Assembly (NCBI GenBank): GCA_044353855.1
Contig: JBILBF010000001.1
Span: 620,001 to 684,000, forward strand
Reading direction: 5' to 3'
DNA from: UKL13-3 sp044353855
GTDB taxonomy: Bacteria > Bacteroidota > Bacteroidia > UKL13-3
DNA length: 64,000 nt
The position numbers and the translations under genes are program-made. How positions within the stretch are numbered: position 1 is the stretch's first letter; every line of letters starts with the position of its first letter. Positions 19,092-28,139 of this stretch are shown here, piece after piece. The notes under the pieces are model-generated. The model did no database searches, was not told the DNA's origin, and saw only the letters and a list, made by a program, of their open reading frames with translations.

Positions 19092-20204
19092 TCAAATTTC
19101 GTTAATACTTCCATTATCTATCCTAAAATATTTTACGGGGACTTGTGGCATTTTTGAAAATACATCTTGTAAGCGTTGCAAATGTGTATCGGTAATAAAA
19201 AGTTGTCCAAAATCACCACTAGCAATCATACGGAGTAAGGTATTTAATCTTTGTTCGTCTAGTTTTTCAAAAATATCATCCAAAAGCAATAAAGGTTTGG
19301 TATCCATTTGTTGATTTAAAAAGGAATATTGAGCCAGCTTAAGAGCAATGATAAACGATTTTTGTTGTCCCTGAGAGCCAAATTTTTTGAGTAGATTTCC
19401 ATTGATTGAAAATACCAACTCGTCTTTATGAATTCCTTTGGTGGTGCGTTGTGCCGCTAAATCATTACGTTCATTTTGTTGTAATAATTCGGCAAGCGAT
19501 AACTGATTTAACTCCGATTCGTAACTAATCGTTACCTCCTCAGATGCATTCGAAATGGTTTGGTATATGGTTTGAAAAACAGGAATATAGTGTGCCAAAA
19601 ATTCGTTTCGTTTGGCATGAATGAATGTTCCATATTCAACCAATTGTTCGTTGTAAGTTTGAAGTAAGGTATTGTCTACATATTGTTGTTCGGCAAATAG
19701 TTTGAGCTGTTTATTGCGTTGTTCCAATACCCTATTGTAAAATAATAAATGAGACAAATATAGTTTATCATATTGGGCGATAAATCCATCCAAAAATTTT
19801 CTCCGTTCCTCACTTCCATCTAATATCAGTAAAATATCATTGGGTGCTATCATTACCAAAGGATATAAGCCAATATGGTCGCTTAGTTTTTTGTGTTCGT
19901 TGTTGTTTATGTTAACTGTTTTTTTTGTACCTTTTTGCACTGCAATTCTCACCAATTCCGTCAATTTATTTTGGTCAATTTCGGCTTCAATAAAAAAGTA
20001 ATTAGCCGTGTTTTGTTGAATATGTTGTTGGTCGTTGCTGTTAAAAAAACTTTTGGTAAACGATATATAATAAATGGCATCCAACAAATTGGTTTTACCA
20101 GCGCCATTGTTTCCTACAAAACAATTAACCTGAGGGCATAATGAAATAGACCCTTGGGTATAGTTTTTAAAATGTGCTAAACGGATAGTTTGTAACGAAA
20201 ACAT
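19092..20204 (-). CDS. recF: DNA replication and repair protein RecF
   Basis: This SMC-like ATPase binds DNA at gaps and helps load RecA with RecO and RecR. The 370 residues contain Walker A GNNGAGKTN at about 30-38, the signature FGSQGQQKSFIIALKLAQ at about 276, and Walker B LLLLDDIFEKLD at about 307. Length is normal. It lies just upstream of the DUF721 gene on the same strand and is divergent from pdhA. dnaA and gyrB, its classical neighbours, are not in this window. Confidence 0.95.
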   Translation of the reverse strand: MFSLQTIRLAHFKNYTQGSISLCPQVNCFVGNNGAGKTNLLDAIYYISFTKSFFNSNDQQHIQQNTANYFFIEAEIDQNKLTELVRIAVQKGTKKTVNINNNEHKKLSDHIGLYPLVMIAPNDILLILDGSEERRKFLDGFIAQYDKLYLSHLLFYNRVLEQRNKQLKLFAEQQYVDNTLLQTYNEQLVEYGTFIHAKRNEFLAHYIPVFQTIYQTISNASEEVTISYESELNQLSLAELLQQNERNDLAAQRTTKGIHKDELVFSINGNLLKKFGSQGQQKSFIIALKLAQYSFLNQQMDTKPLLLLDDIFEKLDEQRLNTLLRMIASGDFGQLFITDTHLQRLQDVFSKMPQVPVKYFRIDNGSINEI

Positions 20205-20334
20205 AGGGGTGCAAGATAAGGGTTTTGGTTGAATGAGTATTGGTTGATTATTGTGTTACTGGTTATTCGTTATTGGAAAATAGTTTATCCAAAGCCAACA
20301 ACCACTTACCCAACCGCCATATTTCACCCAACTC

Positions 20335-20364
20335 TTTGCACTCTCCCAAAAATGCTTAGTTTTG
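20335..20364 (+). promoter_or_regulatory. Bacteroidota-type promoter of pdhA
   Basis: TTTG at 20335-20338 is followed after 18 bp by TAGTTTTG at 20357-20364, matching the -33/-7 pattern TTTG-N19-TAnnTTTG. The predicted start of transcription near 20371 lies just before the ATG at 20382 and argues against the upstream in-frame start at 20229. Confidence 0.55.
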
Positions 20365-20381
20365 CATCACTTTTTATAAAA

Positions 20382-21377
20382 ATGGCTAAAACTAAATTTA
20401 CAAAAGAAACCTACCTTCAATGGTACGAATCGATGCTACTAATGCGCAGATTTGAGGAAAAAACTGCGCAACTATACGGACAACAAAAAATAAAGGGTTT
20501 TTGCCATTTATACAATGGGCAAGAAGCCTTAGTTGCAGGAGCTATGACTGCATTAAATACCGATGATAGGCATATTACTGCTTATCGTGATCATGCACAT
20601 GCATTGGCTTGTGGTATTTCTGCTCGAGAGGTTATGGCCGAAATGTATGGTAAAGTTACAGGTTGTTCCAAAGGAAAAGGAGGATCTATGCACCTATTTT
20701 CAAAAGAGCACAATTTTTTTGGTGGTCACGGTATTGTAGGCGGACAAATTCCTTTAGGAGCAGGTATTGCTTTTGCCGATGCTTTTCGTGGAGGTAAACA
20801 AGTTACTTTGGCTTATATGGGTGATGGTGCTGTGAGACAAGGAGCAGTGCATGAAACATTTAATATGGCTATGTTGTGGAAATTACCTGTAATTTTTATT
20901 TGCGAAAACAATGGGTATGCAATGGGTACATCAGTTGAGCGTACAACTAATATGCTCGATATATACAAACTAGGATTGGCTTATGATATGCCTTGTGCTG
21001 CTGTTGATGGTATGCAATGTGAAACTGTTCATGAAGCCATTGCCGAAGCTGCCGATAGAGCGCGTAGAGGTGATGGACCTACCTTTTTAGAAATTCGTAC
21101 GTATCGCTACCGTGGTCACTCTATGAGCGATCCGGCAAAATATAGAACCAAAGAAGAGTTAGAATCTTTTAAACAAAAAGACCCAATTGAAAATGTAAAA
21201 GACTCCATTCTTAAACATAAATATGCAACCGAAAAATGGTTTGACGAATTGGAAATTAAATTAGCAGCTATGATTGACGATAGTGTTGAATTTGCTGAAA
21301 ATTCTCCTTATCCATTAGCTTCAGCTATTTATGAGGATGTTTATTCCGAACCTAATTACCCTTTTATTACCGAATAA
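20382..21377 (+). CDS. pdhA: Pyruvate dehydrogenase E1 component, alpha subunit
   Basis: The 331-residue thiamine-diphosphate enzyme subunit catalyses decarboxylation of pyruvate in the pyruvate dehydrogenase complex. It shows the TPP motif GDGAVRQGAVHETFN through CENNGYAMGTS, the phosphorylation-loop-like YRGHSMSDP and the N-terminal LLMRRFEEK. The start ATG at 20382 is chosen because the family begins at MAKTKFTKETYLQW and a promoter lies between the earlier in-frame start and this one. The beta subunit and E2 are not in the window, so this alpha gene stands apart, as is common in Bacteroidota. A TPR gene follows after 27 bp. Confidence 0.93.
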   Translation: MAKTKFTKETYLQWYESMLLMRRFEEKTAQLYGQQKIKGFCHLYNGQEALVAGAMTALNTDDRHITAYRDHAHALACGISAREVMAEMYGKVTGCSKGKGGSMHLFSKEHNFFGGHGIVGGQIPLGAGIAFADAFRGGKQVTLAYMGDGAVRQGAVHETFNMAMLWKLPVIFICENNGYAMGTSVERTTNMLDIYKLGLAYDMPCAAVDGMQCETVHEAIAEAADRARRGDGPTFLEIRTYRYRGHSMSDPAKYRTKEELESFKQKDPIENVKDSILKHKYATEKWFDELEIKLAAMIDDSVEFAENSPYPLASAIYEDVYSEPNYPFITE

Positions 21378-21404
21378 TTTTATTACTGAAACAACACAAC
21401 AAAG

Positions 21405-22091
21405 ATGAGCAAGAAAAACGAATTAGATTTAGACAAAACATTAGTAGAAACCACACATAAAGTGGAAGACTTTTATACCCAAAATAAAAAAAATATCAAT
21501 ATTGCTATTATTGCTTTGGTTGTAATAATTGGTGGCTATTTTGGATACTTAAAATTAGTGACAGAACCCAATGAGATTGAAGCTCAAAAAGAAGTGTTTA
21601 TGGCACAGCGCTATTTTGAAGTTGATTCTTTTGATATTGCCTTAAATGGTAATGGCACATTTAAAGGATTTACCGATTTAGCAGCCGATTACAGCGGAAC
21701 TAAAGTTGGAAATTTAGCACATTATTATGCGGGTATTTGCCACTTACGCAAAGGCGAATTTCAAGCTGCAATTGACCAATTGGAAGATTTTTCAACAACC
21801 AACGAATTAATTGCTCCACTTGCCGTAGGTGCAATGGGTGATGCATATGTAGAGTTGGCGGATTTAGATAATGGCGTAAAATATTATATGAAAGCAGCTA
21901 ACATGAACAGCAATAAATTAACCTCTCCTATTTTTTATAAAAAGGCTGGGTTGGTTTATGAAGAGCAAAAAAACTTTGACGGAGCAATTGATGTTTACAC
22001 CAAAATTAAAACAGATTTTGCTGAAGCAACAGAAGCTCAAGATATTGACAAGTATATTGCAAGAGCTACTGCCTCTAAATCAGGAAATTAA
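21405..22091 (+). CDS. Membrane-anchored TPR protein (YfgM-like)
   Basis: The 228 residues comprise a short cytosolic front, one membrane helix at about 30-50 (NIAIIALVVIIGGYFGYLKL), and a periplasmic part with tetratricopeptide repeats at about 95-215 (VGNLAHYYAGICHLRKGEF and later units). The layout is that of the YfgM family, which works at the Sec translocon and in envelope folding in enterobacteria; that role here is inference. It follows pdhA by 27 bp and is followed by a terminator, so it is probably the last gene of that transcript. Confidence 0.82.
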   Translation: MSKKNELDLDKTLVETTHKVEDFYTQNKKNINIAIIALVVIIGGYFGYLKLVTEPNEIEAQKEVFMAQRYFEVDSFDIALNGNGTFKGFTDLAADYSGTKVGNLAHYYAGICHLRKGEFQAAIDQLEDFSTTNELIAPLAVGAMGDAYVELADLDNGVKYYMKAANMNSNKLTSPIFYKKAGLVYEEQKNFDGAIDVYTKIKTDFAEATEAQDIDKYIARATASKSGN

Positions 22092-22108
22092 TTAAAGACA
22101 ACTCCAAC

Positions 22109-22140
22109 AAAACCGAAGTCGATGATTTCGGTTTTTTTGT
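22109..22140 (+). terminator. Rho-independent terminator after the TPR gene
   Basis: AAAACCGAA at 22109-22117 pairs with TTCGGTTTT at 22127-22135, with a short loop and a following T run. It ends the pdhA-TPR transcript before ribH. Confidence 0.8.
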
Positions 22141-22205
22141 TTGGGGTATAGTTGATTGATTAAACGTTCCGTTACAACTTCAAATTATCAAATCAAATTT
22201 AAAAC

Positions 22206-22694
22206 ATGGCAACAGCGTTAAAAAAATTATCTTCTACCAATCTTATCGAAAACCAAGCGTTTAAAAAATTCAGAATTGGTATTGCTGTAGCCGATTGGAA
22301 TACAGAAATTACGCATGCACTGTTAAATGGTGCTATCGATTTTTTAAAAGAAAAAGGAGTTAAGGACAAAAATATACATGTAAAATTTGTCCCTGGATCA
22401 TTTGAATTACCTCTTGCAGCTTCTTGGTTGGCCAAACGTAAAGATATAGATTCAGTCATTACTTTAGGGTGTGTAATACAAGGTGATACCCGCCATTTTG
22501 ATTTTATATGCGATGCTTGTGCTCATGGAGTTATGCAAGTAGGATTGGAAACCAACAAGCCTATCGTATTTGGTGTACTTACAACTGATAACCAAAAACA
22601 AGCTCAAGAAAGAGCTGGAGGTAAACATGGTAACAAAGGAATAGAAGCAGCCGAAACGGCTTTAAAAATGTTATTGGTAAAAGAGCAGATTTAA
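22206..22694 (+). CDS. ribH: 6,7-dimethyl-8-ribityllumazine synthase
   Basis: This enzyme condenses the pyrimidinedione precursor with dihydroxybutanone phosphate in the penultimate step of riboflavin synthesis. The 162 residues show the substrate-binding VPGSFELPLAA, the GCVIQGDTRHFDFICD strand with the catalytic His, and the C-terminal RAGGKHGNKGIEAAE. Length is normal. It is a single gene with no other rib genes nearby and no FMN riboswitch visible in the 110 bp upstream. Confidence 0.95.
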   Translation: MATALKKLSSTNLIENQAFKKFRIGIAVADWNTEITHALLNGAIDFLKEKGVKDKNIHVKFVPGSFELPLAASWLAKRKDIDSVITLGCVIQGDTRHFDFICDACAHGVMQVGLETNKPIVFGVLTTDNQKQAQERAGGKHGNKGIEAAETALKMLLVKEQI

Positions 22695-22760
22695 CCAAAG
22701 GATTAATATTAAGTTAACCTTAGTTGGGTTATTATTGTAATCTGATTGCTACGTATATTC

Positions 22761-24227
22761 ATGCAAAAATTATTATTTTTATGTACTGTTTTATGGGTGT
22801 TGTTATACTCGTGTAAAAAGGAGTTTGATGGCGAGCGCAATAACCAAAATGCACCCGAAACATTCACGTTGGTTGATTCTATTATAAGAGATTCAAACAA
22901 TTTACTTTCAACCACAGTTAAAGCGAGTTGGTGGGGTGTTTCCAAATCTGGTTTTATTTCAGGATACGAGGTATCAACTGACAACCAACTAACATGGCAA
23001 TTTACCAAAGCACAAGATGGAACCTTTTTATTAAACCTCCCTTTAGGATTTGCTAAAGGCAATTTACCTATTTTTGTTAGAGCTATTGATAATATTGGAC
23101 AAACAGATCCAACTCCTGCCGTAATGGTTTTTCCGGTAAAAAATACCGCCCCTACCATTGTGTTTGATTATTTAACAGGTCGTAAAACAATAACTTATCC
23201 AGCCTTTAGGTACTATTGGATAACGACTGATTTAGATGGGCCACAAGATATTGAAAGTATCGAAATAGTATTAAATGACACCAATAAAACACCATTGGTG
23301 ATGCCCAGCAATACAATAGCAGCAAGTTTTGTCGCGCTAAATAACAATGGTGTTTTTGACACGTCATGTTGGGTGTACCAAAATACGCGTTCGGTTCCTT
23401 TTGCCGAAAAACTACATGGTATTCAATTCAACAAGCTCAATTATATTTTTATCCGTTCGGTAGATAGGGTGGGAGCAAAATCTGCTTGGGTACGCGATTC
23501 AATTACCATAAAAAAACCTAAATCGGATTTGTTGTTGGTGAATGATTATAGTACCAAAGGACCTGTTCAAAAATTTTACACTACACAAGTATCTAACTTA
23601 GGACCTGCATACAGTAATTTTGACTCCTTATTGTTGCTTACCGATTTGCCTGCTGATGTTTTTACAATCATCAAAACATTGGACTTTTATAAACGGATTG
23701 TTTGGTATAGCGATAATCCTACAAGTACTTTAGGGTTGGCTCAGTTGGTTACGCAAAACTTTTTTTTACAAGGTGGTCGAATGTTGATGACTTGCGAAAT
23801 TCCAAATGATTTTCCGTATAACTCCGATTTGCTCAATTTTACACCTGTGCAAGAATTAGCGCTGCCTCCATCGGGTACAATATTGCGAATGAATAAAGAC
23901 GAAATAATGTATCCTTATACTCCCGCAAACGGTTGGCCTACTTTAAAAGCTGAAGCTATTCTATCGAGTGCACGTCCATTTATAACATTTAGTCAGCCTT
24001 CTGGTGCTTTTACTTACGATTCAACCTGCAAAGCAAACATTTTAGCACAAAATACTCAAGGTACAACAGCATGGACGGGTCCTTCAAATGTACTCAGCAA
24101 AAGAGTAAAAGTTAATACCGGAAAGCCTGATTTGTTGTTCTTAACCTTACCCTTACATCGGTTAAATGGGAACAATAATATGGATTCTTTTTTTAGGCAG
24201 GCACTTATAACAGAGTTAGCATTTTAA
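22761..24227 (+). CDS. Lipoprotein of unknown function
   Basis: The product starts MQKLLFLCTVLWVLLYSCKK, a lipoprotein signal with its Cys at residue 18, so it is likely anchored in the outer membrane. The ATG at 22761 is preferred to a TTG five codons upstream because it gives a standard signal. The 488-residue body is beta-rich, with segments like YEVSTDNQLTW and PIFVRAIDNIGQ that recall fibronectin-like folds, and a C-terminal half with LLLVNDY and alpha/beta character. I do not recognise the whole. The stop overlaps the purN start by one base (TAATG), so the two are translated together. Confidence 0.8.
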   Translation: MQKLLFLCTVLWVLLYSCKKEFDGERNNQNAPETFTLVDSIIRDSNNLLSTTVKASWWGVSKSGFISGYEVSTDNQLTWQFTKAQDGTFLLNLPLGFAKGNLPIFVRAIDNIGQTDPTPAVMVFPVKNTAPTIVFDYLTGRKTITYPAFRYYWITTDLDGPQDIESIEIVLNDTNKTPLVMPSNTIAASFVALNNNGVFDTSCWVYQNTRSVPFAEKLHGIQFNKLNYIFIRSVDRVGAKSAWVRDSITIKKPKSDLLLVNDYSTKGPVQKFYTTQVSNLGPAYSNFDSLLLLTDLPADVFTIIKTLDFYKRIVWYSDNPTSTLGLAQLVTQNFFLQGGRMLMTCEIPNDFPYNSDLLNFTPVQELALPPSGTILRMNKDEIMYPYTPANGWPTLKAEAILSSARPFITFSQPSGAFTYDSTCKANILAQNTQGTTAWTGPSNVLSKRVKVNTGKPDLLFLTLPLHRLNGNNNMDSFFRQALITELAF

Positions 24228-24796
24228 TGAAAAAAATACTACTGTTTGCATCGGGAAGTGGGAGCAATGCAGATAATATTTGCCATTATTTTAACAATAA
24301 TGCCAATGTAAAAGTGGTCGCTTTGTGTTGCAATAATCCCCAAGCAGGTGTGATTGCTAAAATGGAAAAATGGCAAGTACCCGTTCTGTTAACTAGCCGA
24401 GCACAATTAAATGATGCCAGTTATTTTTTACCGCTTATTCAACAATACAAACCAGATATTATTGTACTTGCAGGTTTTTTAGTATTGGTACCTCCTTATT
24501 TGGTCAAAGAGTTTCCCAATCGTATTATCAATATTCATCCAGCATTACTACCAAAATATGGAGGAAAAGGTATGTATGGACATTTTGTGCACGAAGCCGT
24601 TCTTGCTCAAAACGAAACCGAACATGGCATTACAATTCATTTGGTAAATGAAAAATTTGATGATGGTGCACACTTGTTTCAACAGTCATTTGAAGTTACA
24701 CCTCTGGATAACTTGGAATCATTATCGATGAAAATTTCACTGCTCGAAATGACTCATTACCCAAAAGTGATAGATGAGTATTTGGAGCATAATTAA
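24227..24796 (+). CDS. purN: Phosphoribosylglycinamide formyltransferase
   Basis: This purine-pathway enzyme transfers a formyl group from 10-formyl-tetrahydrofolate to GAR. The 189 residues show the front FASGSGSNADNI, the folate-site strand IVLAGFLVLVPPYLV, the catalytic INIHPALLPKYGGKGMYG with Asn and His, and the Asp in FDDGAHLFQQ. It overlaps the lipoprotein gene upstream by one base and its 3' end overlaps the convergent heptose adenylyltransferase gene by 4 bp. Confidence 0.95.
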   Translation: MKKILLFASGSGSNADNICHYFNNNANVKVVALCCNNPQAGVIAKMEKWQVPVLLTSRAQLNDASYFLPLIQQYKPDIIVLAGFLVLVPPYLVKEFPNRIINIHPALLPKYGGKGMYGHFVHEAVLAQNETEHGITIHLVNEKFDDGAHLFQQSFEVTPLDNLESLSMKISLLEMTHYPKVIDEYLEHN

Positions 24797-25290
24797 GTAG
24801 ACTTAATTTTTTTCTCGATAAGTGAGGTTGAAAAACCCGGAATAAAATCGATGGTTTGTACGCTGCCACCTTTTGCTGTTACAATATCATAACCCACAAT
24901 ATTCTCAGCAGTATAGTCGCTACCTTTTACCAAAATATCAGGTTGCACCATATTAATAAGTTCATAGGGTGTTTGTTCCTCAAATAATATTACTGCATCT
25001 ACAAACTCAAAAGAAGCTAAAATTAGCATACGCGAAAACTCATCTTGTATCGGGCGATGTGGTCCTTTTAGTTCACTTACCGAGGCATCGGTATTAACGC
25101 CAATAATCAACCTGTCGCCTAGGTCGCGAGCTTTGGCTAAATAATCTACATGCCCACGGTGAATAAGGTCGAATACACCATTGGTAAATACTATTTTTTC
25201 ACCACCGTCATTCCACTGTACAATTTTTTGCATCAACATATCTGGAGTTGTACATATTTTATTTTGAATGAATTCGGTATGAGTTTGCAT
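24793..25290 (-). CDS. rfaE2: D-glycero-beta-D-manno-heptose 1-phosphate adenylyltransferase
   Basis: This nucleotidyltransferase adds AMP to heptose-1-phosphate to make ADP-heptose for lipopolysaccharide. The 165 residues show the cytidylyltransferase front FTNGVFDLIHRGHVDYL with the HxGH-like motif, then IIGVNTDASVSELKG and ILVKGSDYTAENIVGYD. Only the adenylyltransferase domain is present; in E. coli it is fused to the kinase in HldE. No heptose kinase is adjacent. The N-terminal 25 residues are a helical extension. Confidence 0.92.
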   Translation of the reverse strand: MQTHTEFIQNKICTTPDMLMQKIVQWNDGGEKIVFTNGVFDLIHRGHVDYLAKARDLGDRLIIGVNTDASVSELKGPHRPIQDEFSRMLILASFEFVDAVILFEEQTPYELINMVQPDILVKGSDYTAENIVGYDIVTAKGGSVQTIDFIPGFSTSLIEKKIKST

Positions 25291-25460
25291 ATATATCAGA
25301 TATTATAATGTGCAAAATACGGATAAGTTTTTAAGATAATGAAGGATACCATTTAGAAGGGAATAATTAATATCGAATTTCGAAATAAAAGAGGAAATAT
25401 GAATGAAAAAGAAAGACTAAATAAGAGAATGAAGATTATTGGATTGAAGAAATAATTAAT

Positions 25461-25676
25461 TTCGAAATTCGAGATTAAATATTCATAACCCCCAAAGAAA
25501 ATATTTTCTATTGAATGATCAGATTTAGAAAAGGGATTGTTTTCTAAATTTTAAAAATTAAATATTATTTCGAAATTCGAGATTAAATATTCATAACCCC
25601 AAAAGAAAATATTTTCTATTGAATTATCAGACTTAGAAAAAGGGATTTTATTCTAAGTTTAAAAATTAAATATTCG
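25461..25676. repeat. Two tandem copies of a ~108 bp AT-rich unit
   Basis: A unit starting TTCGAAATTCGAGATTAAAT recurs at 25461 and 25569, a period of 108 bp. The copies differ at a handful of bases. Each contains AAGAAAATATTTTCTATTGA and ends AAAAATTAAATATT. Degenerate TTCGAAATTCGA motifs are also seen at 25371-25386 and 25674-25692. The gap 25291-25701 holds no gene I can support, and the reading frame crossing it on the minus strand is a by-product of the repeat. Confidence 0.75.
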
Positions 25677-25701
25677 AATTCGACATTCGAATTTTGAGTA
25701 T

Positions 25702-26688
25702 CTATTTTTTCTGTTGTTGAGCTAACACCAATAACGAACAAACGCCACCAATAGCTAAGAGTAAAATCATTTGTACACCATGCACAATGGTTGCGTATGC
25801 AATGCCATCTGCTTGCGCTACACCAAATAACAATAAGGATTGCATCACAGCAAAATGGTAAGTTCCTGCACCTGCTCCTGGAGCCGGAATAATCATACCT
25901 ATAGAGCCAATTACAAATACGGTTAGGCAATCCATAAAACTAAGGTGTGCAGTTGCTTGCATGGCAAATAAGCAGAAATACATCATCAATACATAACAAA
26001 TCCAAATACCAATAGATAATAATAAAAATAATAATGGATTGTTGATTTTACGGATACTCAAAAGGCCCTCGGCAAAGCCTTTACATACAACTACTATTTT
26101 TTGAAGTAAGGGATGAGCAATAATTTTTTTACGCATTATCAATAGCAATGTTCCGAGTAGTAAAAAAAATCCTATTACTACATATTTCAGGGTGTGATCA
26201 GCCGAAGAGGGATTACTATTAATTATATTATTCAGAACAAAATTACGAAGCAATTCAAACTGTATCAAAAAAACCACAAATAATAATAGTAGTAAAATAA
26301 CAACATCAAATACACGTTCGGTAACAACGGTGCCCAGTGATTTATTAACAGGTATATCATTTGTTTTAAGCAAAGAAGCGCAGCGAGAAACTTCACCCGC
26401 TCTGGGTATAATATAGTTCATCATGTACCCAATCATTACTGCATAAAAGCTGTTTTTTGCCGAAACGGTGTACCCCAAAGCTTTGTATAACATATTAGCC
26501 CTATATGCTCGTATATAATGGCTAATAACAGAAACCGACATGCCGGCTGCAATCCACCAATAATTGGTATGCTTAAATTTGAGCATCAAATCAGCCCAAT
26601 CGGTTCCTTTAAAAACAATATATAAAAACAGAACACCAATCAGTCCAATTATTGTGTATTGAATAACCGATTTTAGCTTTGCGCTCAA
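25702..26688 (-). CDS. Lysylphosphatidylglycerol synthase-type membrane protein (flippase-like, UPF0104)
   Basis: This polytopic membrane protein of 328 residues has about eight hydrophobic helices and the UPF0104/LPG-synthase transmembrane-domain pattern (NYIIPRAGEVSRCASLL with the conserved RAGE-type loop, and later IGMIIPAPGAGAGTYHF). Family members flip or modify lipids, and no synthase domain is attached here. The start is a TTG overlapping the panD stop (TTGA, 26685-26688), so translation is probably coupled to panD. Why these two genes are joined is unclear. Confidence 0.85.
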   Translation of the reverse strand: MSAKLKSVIQYTIIGLIGVLFLYIVFKGTDWADLMLKFKHTNYWWIAAGMSVSVISHYIRAYRANMLYKALGYTVSAKNSFYAVMIGYMMNYIIPRAGEVSRCASLLKTNDIPVNKSLGTVVTERVFDVVILLLLLFVVFLIQFELLRNFVLNNIINSNPSSADHTLKYVVIGFFLLLGTLLLIMRKKIIAHPLLQKIVVVCKGFAEGLLSIRKINNPLLFLLLSIGIWICYVLMMYFCLFAMQATAHLSFMDCLTVFVIGSIGMIIPAPGAGAGTYHFAVMQSLLLFGVAQADGIAYATIVHGVQMILLLAIGGVCSLLVLAQQQKK

Positions 26689-27035
26689 AAGTTTAGTTTG
26701 TTGTTTTGGTCAGGATAAATGGCAATTGGTTGGTGTTTTTTGGCCACCTCAAATTCCATTGAACAGTAGGAAATGATAATTAAATGATCACCAACAAATC
26801 CTTTGCGGGCAGCTGGACCATTGAGACAAATAACGCCTGAGTTGCGTTCTCCTTTGATAATGTATGTTTCCAAGCGCTCTCCGTTATTCACGTTTACCAC
26901 TTGTACTTTTTCATTTTCAATCATATTTGCAGCTTCCATTAATGCTTCATCAATGGTAATACTGCCCACATAATGAAGCTCCGTTTGGGTAAGCTTTACT
27001 CTGTGTATTTTGGATTTTAAAACTTCTATATTCAT
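26685..27035 (-). CDS. panD: Aspartate 1-decarboxylase
   Basis: This pyruvoyl enzyme makes beta-alanine from aspartate for pantothenate and CoA. The 116-residue form begins MNIEVLKSKIHRVKLTQTEL at the ATG at 27035; an earlier in-frame start would add 20 residues not seen in the family. The self-cleavage site is Gly24-Ser25 in HYVGSITID; Ser25 becomes the pyruvoyl group. LNGPAARKG matches the conserved substrate-binding region. It overlaps the flippase-like gene downstream by 4 bp. Confidence 0.95.
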   Translation of the reverse strand: MNIEVLKSKIHRVKLTQTELHYVGSITIDEALMEAANMIENEKVQVVNVNNGERLETYIIKGERNSGVICLNGPAARKGFVGDHLIIISYCSMEFEVAKKHQPIAIYPDQNNKLNF

Positions 27036-27129
27036 AAAAAGCGAGGCAAATGTATGGCAAAATTTTAGAATCACCCGATTTGTAAAGGCAAACATGCTAA
27101 AAATCCAGTAAAACTACCATATTGCATCT

Positions 27130-28107
27130 ATGAAATTAATACTTGCGCTTGAACCTCAATTGGCTAACAAAAAGATAACCTATAACGACACGTTATTATT
27201 ACTAGGTTCTTGTTTTTCCGATAATATGGGTGCTTTGTTACATGATGCCAAGTTTAATGTTTTGTTTAATCCTACTGGAATTGTATTTGATCCATTAAGT
27301 ATAGCTCAACATTTAAGCGATTATGTAACGGGTAAACAATATCAACCTAATGATCTTTTTCAGCACAATGAGTTGTGGCATAGTTGGCTTCATCATTCGC
27401 AGTTCTCTGCTCCTTCGCAAACACAAACTTTTACAGCTATTAATGAGTCTATTTGTATTAGCCAACAACACCTGCAATCAGCATCGCATCTTTTTATTAC
27501 CTTAGGGACAGCTTTTTCGTATTCTTTAAAAAGTGATGATAAAGCAGTGGCCAATTGTCATAAAGCACCCAAAGAATGGTTTGCAAAAAGATTGTTATCT
27601 ATCGATGAAATGGTTCAGGTTTTAAAACAAAGTATTGATCAAGTAAAAAACGTAAATCCACCAATAGAAGTTGTTTTTACTGTAAGTCCTGTTAAGCATT
27701 TGCGCGATGGTATTATAGAAAATGTACACAGCAAAGCAAGGTTATTGGAAGTGGTGCATCAACTTCAAGCGCAACAATATTGCACTTATTTTCCTGCATA
27801 TGAGCTAGTAACAGAAGTGTTACGTGATTACCGTTTTTATAAAAGTGATATGGCTCACCCAAATGAACAATCGATACAAATTGTATTCGACCATCTTTGT
27901 GAAACGTTTTTAACTGCTGAGTCAGCAAAACTAGTAGAAAGTGTAATGCATATTATAATGGCTAAAAAGCATAAACCAATACATGTTGATTCAACTACAC
28001 ATCAACAATTTTTACGTTTATTTTTGGATAAAACAATGGGTATGCAACAACAATTGCCACAGTTAAATTGGGAACAAGAAATAAATTATTTTAGTAACAG
28101 GATATAA
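27130..28107 (+). CDS. GSCFA domain protein
   Basis: The 325-residue product has the family-naming motif as LLGSCFSDNMG (residues about 26-36), followed by FNPTGIVFDPLSI and HSWLHHSQFS, all conserved in the GSCFA family of SGNH/GDSL-like hydrolases common in Bacteroidota. A Ser in GSCF would be the nucleophile and DMAHPNEQ at about 240 supplies an Asp-x-x-His pair. No signal peptide is seen, so it acts in the cytosol. The substrate is unknown. Confidence 0.9.
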   Translation: MKLILALEPQLANKKITYNDTLLLLGSCFSDNMGALLHDAKFNVLFNPTGIVFDPLSIAQHLSDYVTGKQYQPNDLFQHNELWHSWLHHSQFSAPSQTQTFTAINESICISQQHLQSASHLFITLGTAFSYSLKSDDKAVANCHKAPKEWFAKRLLSIDEMVQVLKQSIDQVKNVNPPIEVVFTVSPVKHLRDGIIENVHSKARLLEVVHQLQAQQYCTYFPAYELVTEVLRDYRFYKSDMAHPNEQSIQIVFDHLCETFLTAESAKLVESVMHIIMAKKHKPIHVDSTTHQQFLRLFLDKTMGMQQQLPQLNWEQEINYFSNRI

Positions 28108-28139
28108 ATACTGTTCAAATATCTCGCTAATTTCCGTAA

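Noticed and set aside
20229..20381. N-terminal extension of pdhA
   Set aside because: The extension is not like the family and the promoter lies inside it.
25461..25676. CRISPR-like array
   Set aside because: Two long adjacent units without spacers or cas genes.
25616..25930. A 104-codon minus-strand gene overlapping the repeat
   Set aside because: It runs in another frame of the flippase-like gene and into the tandem repeat; the product has no sensible composition.
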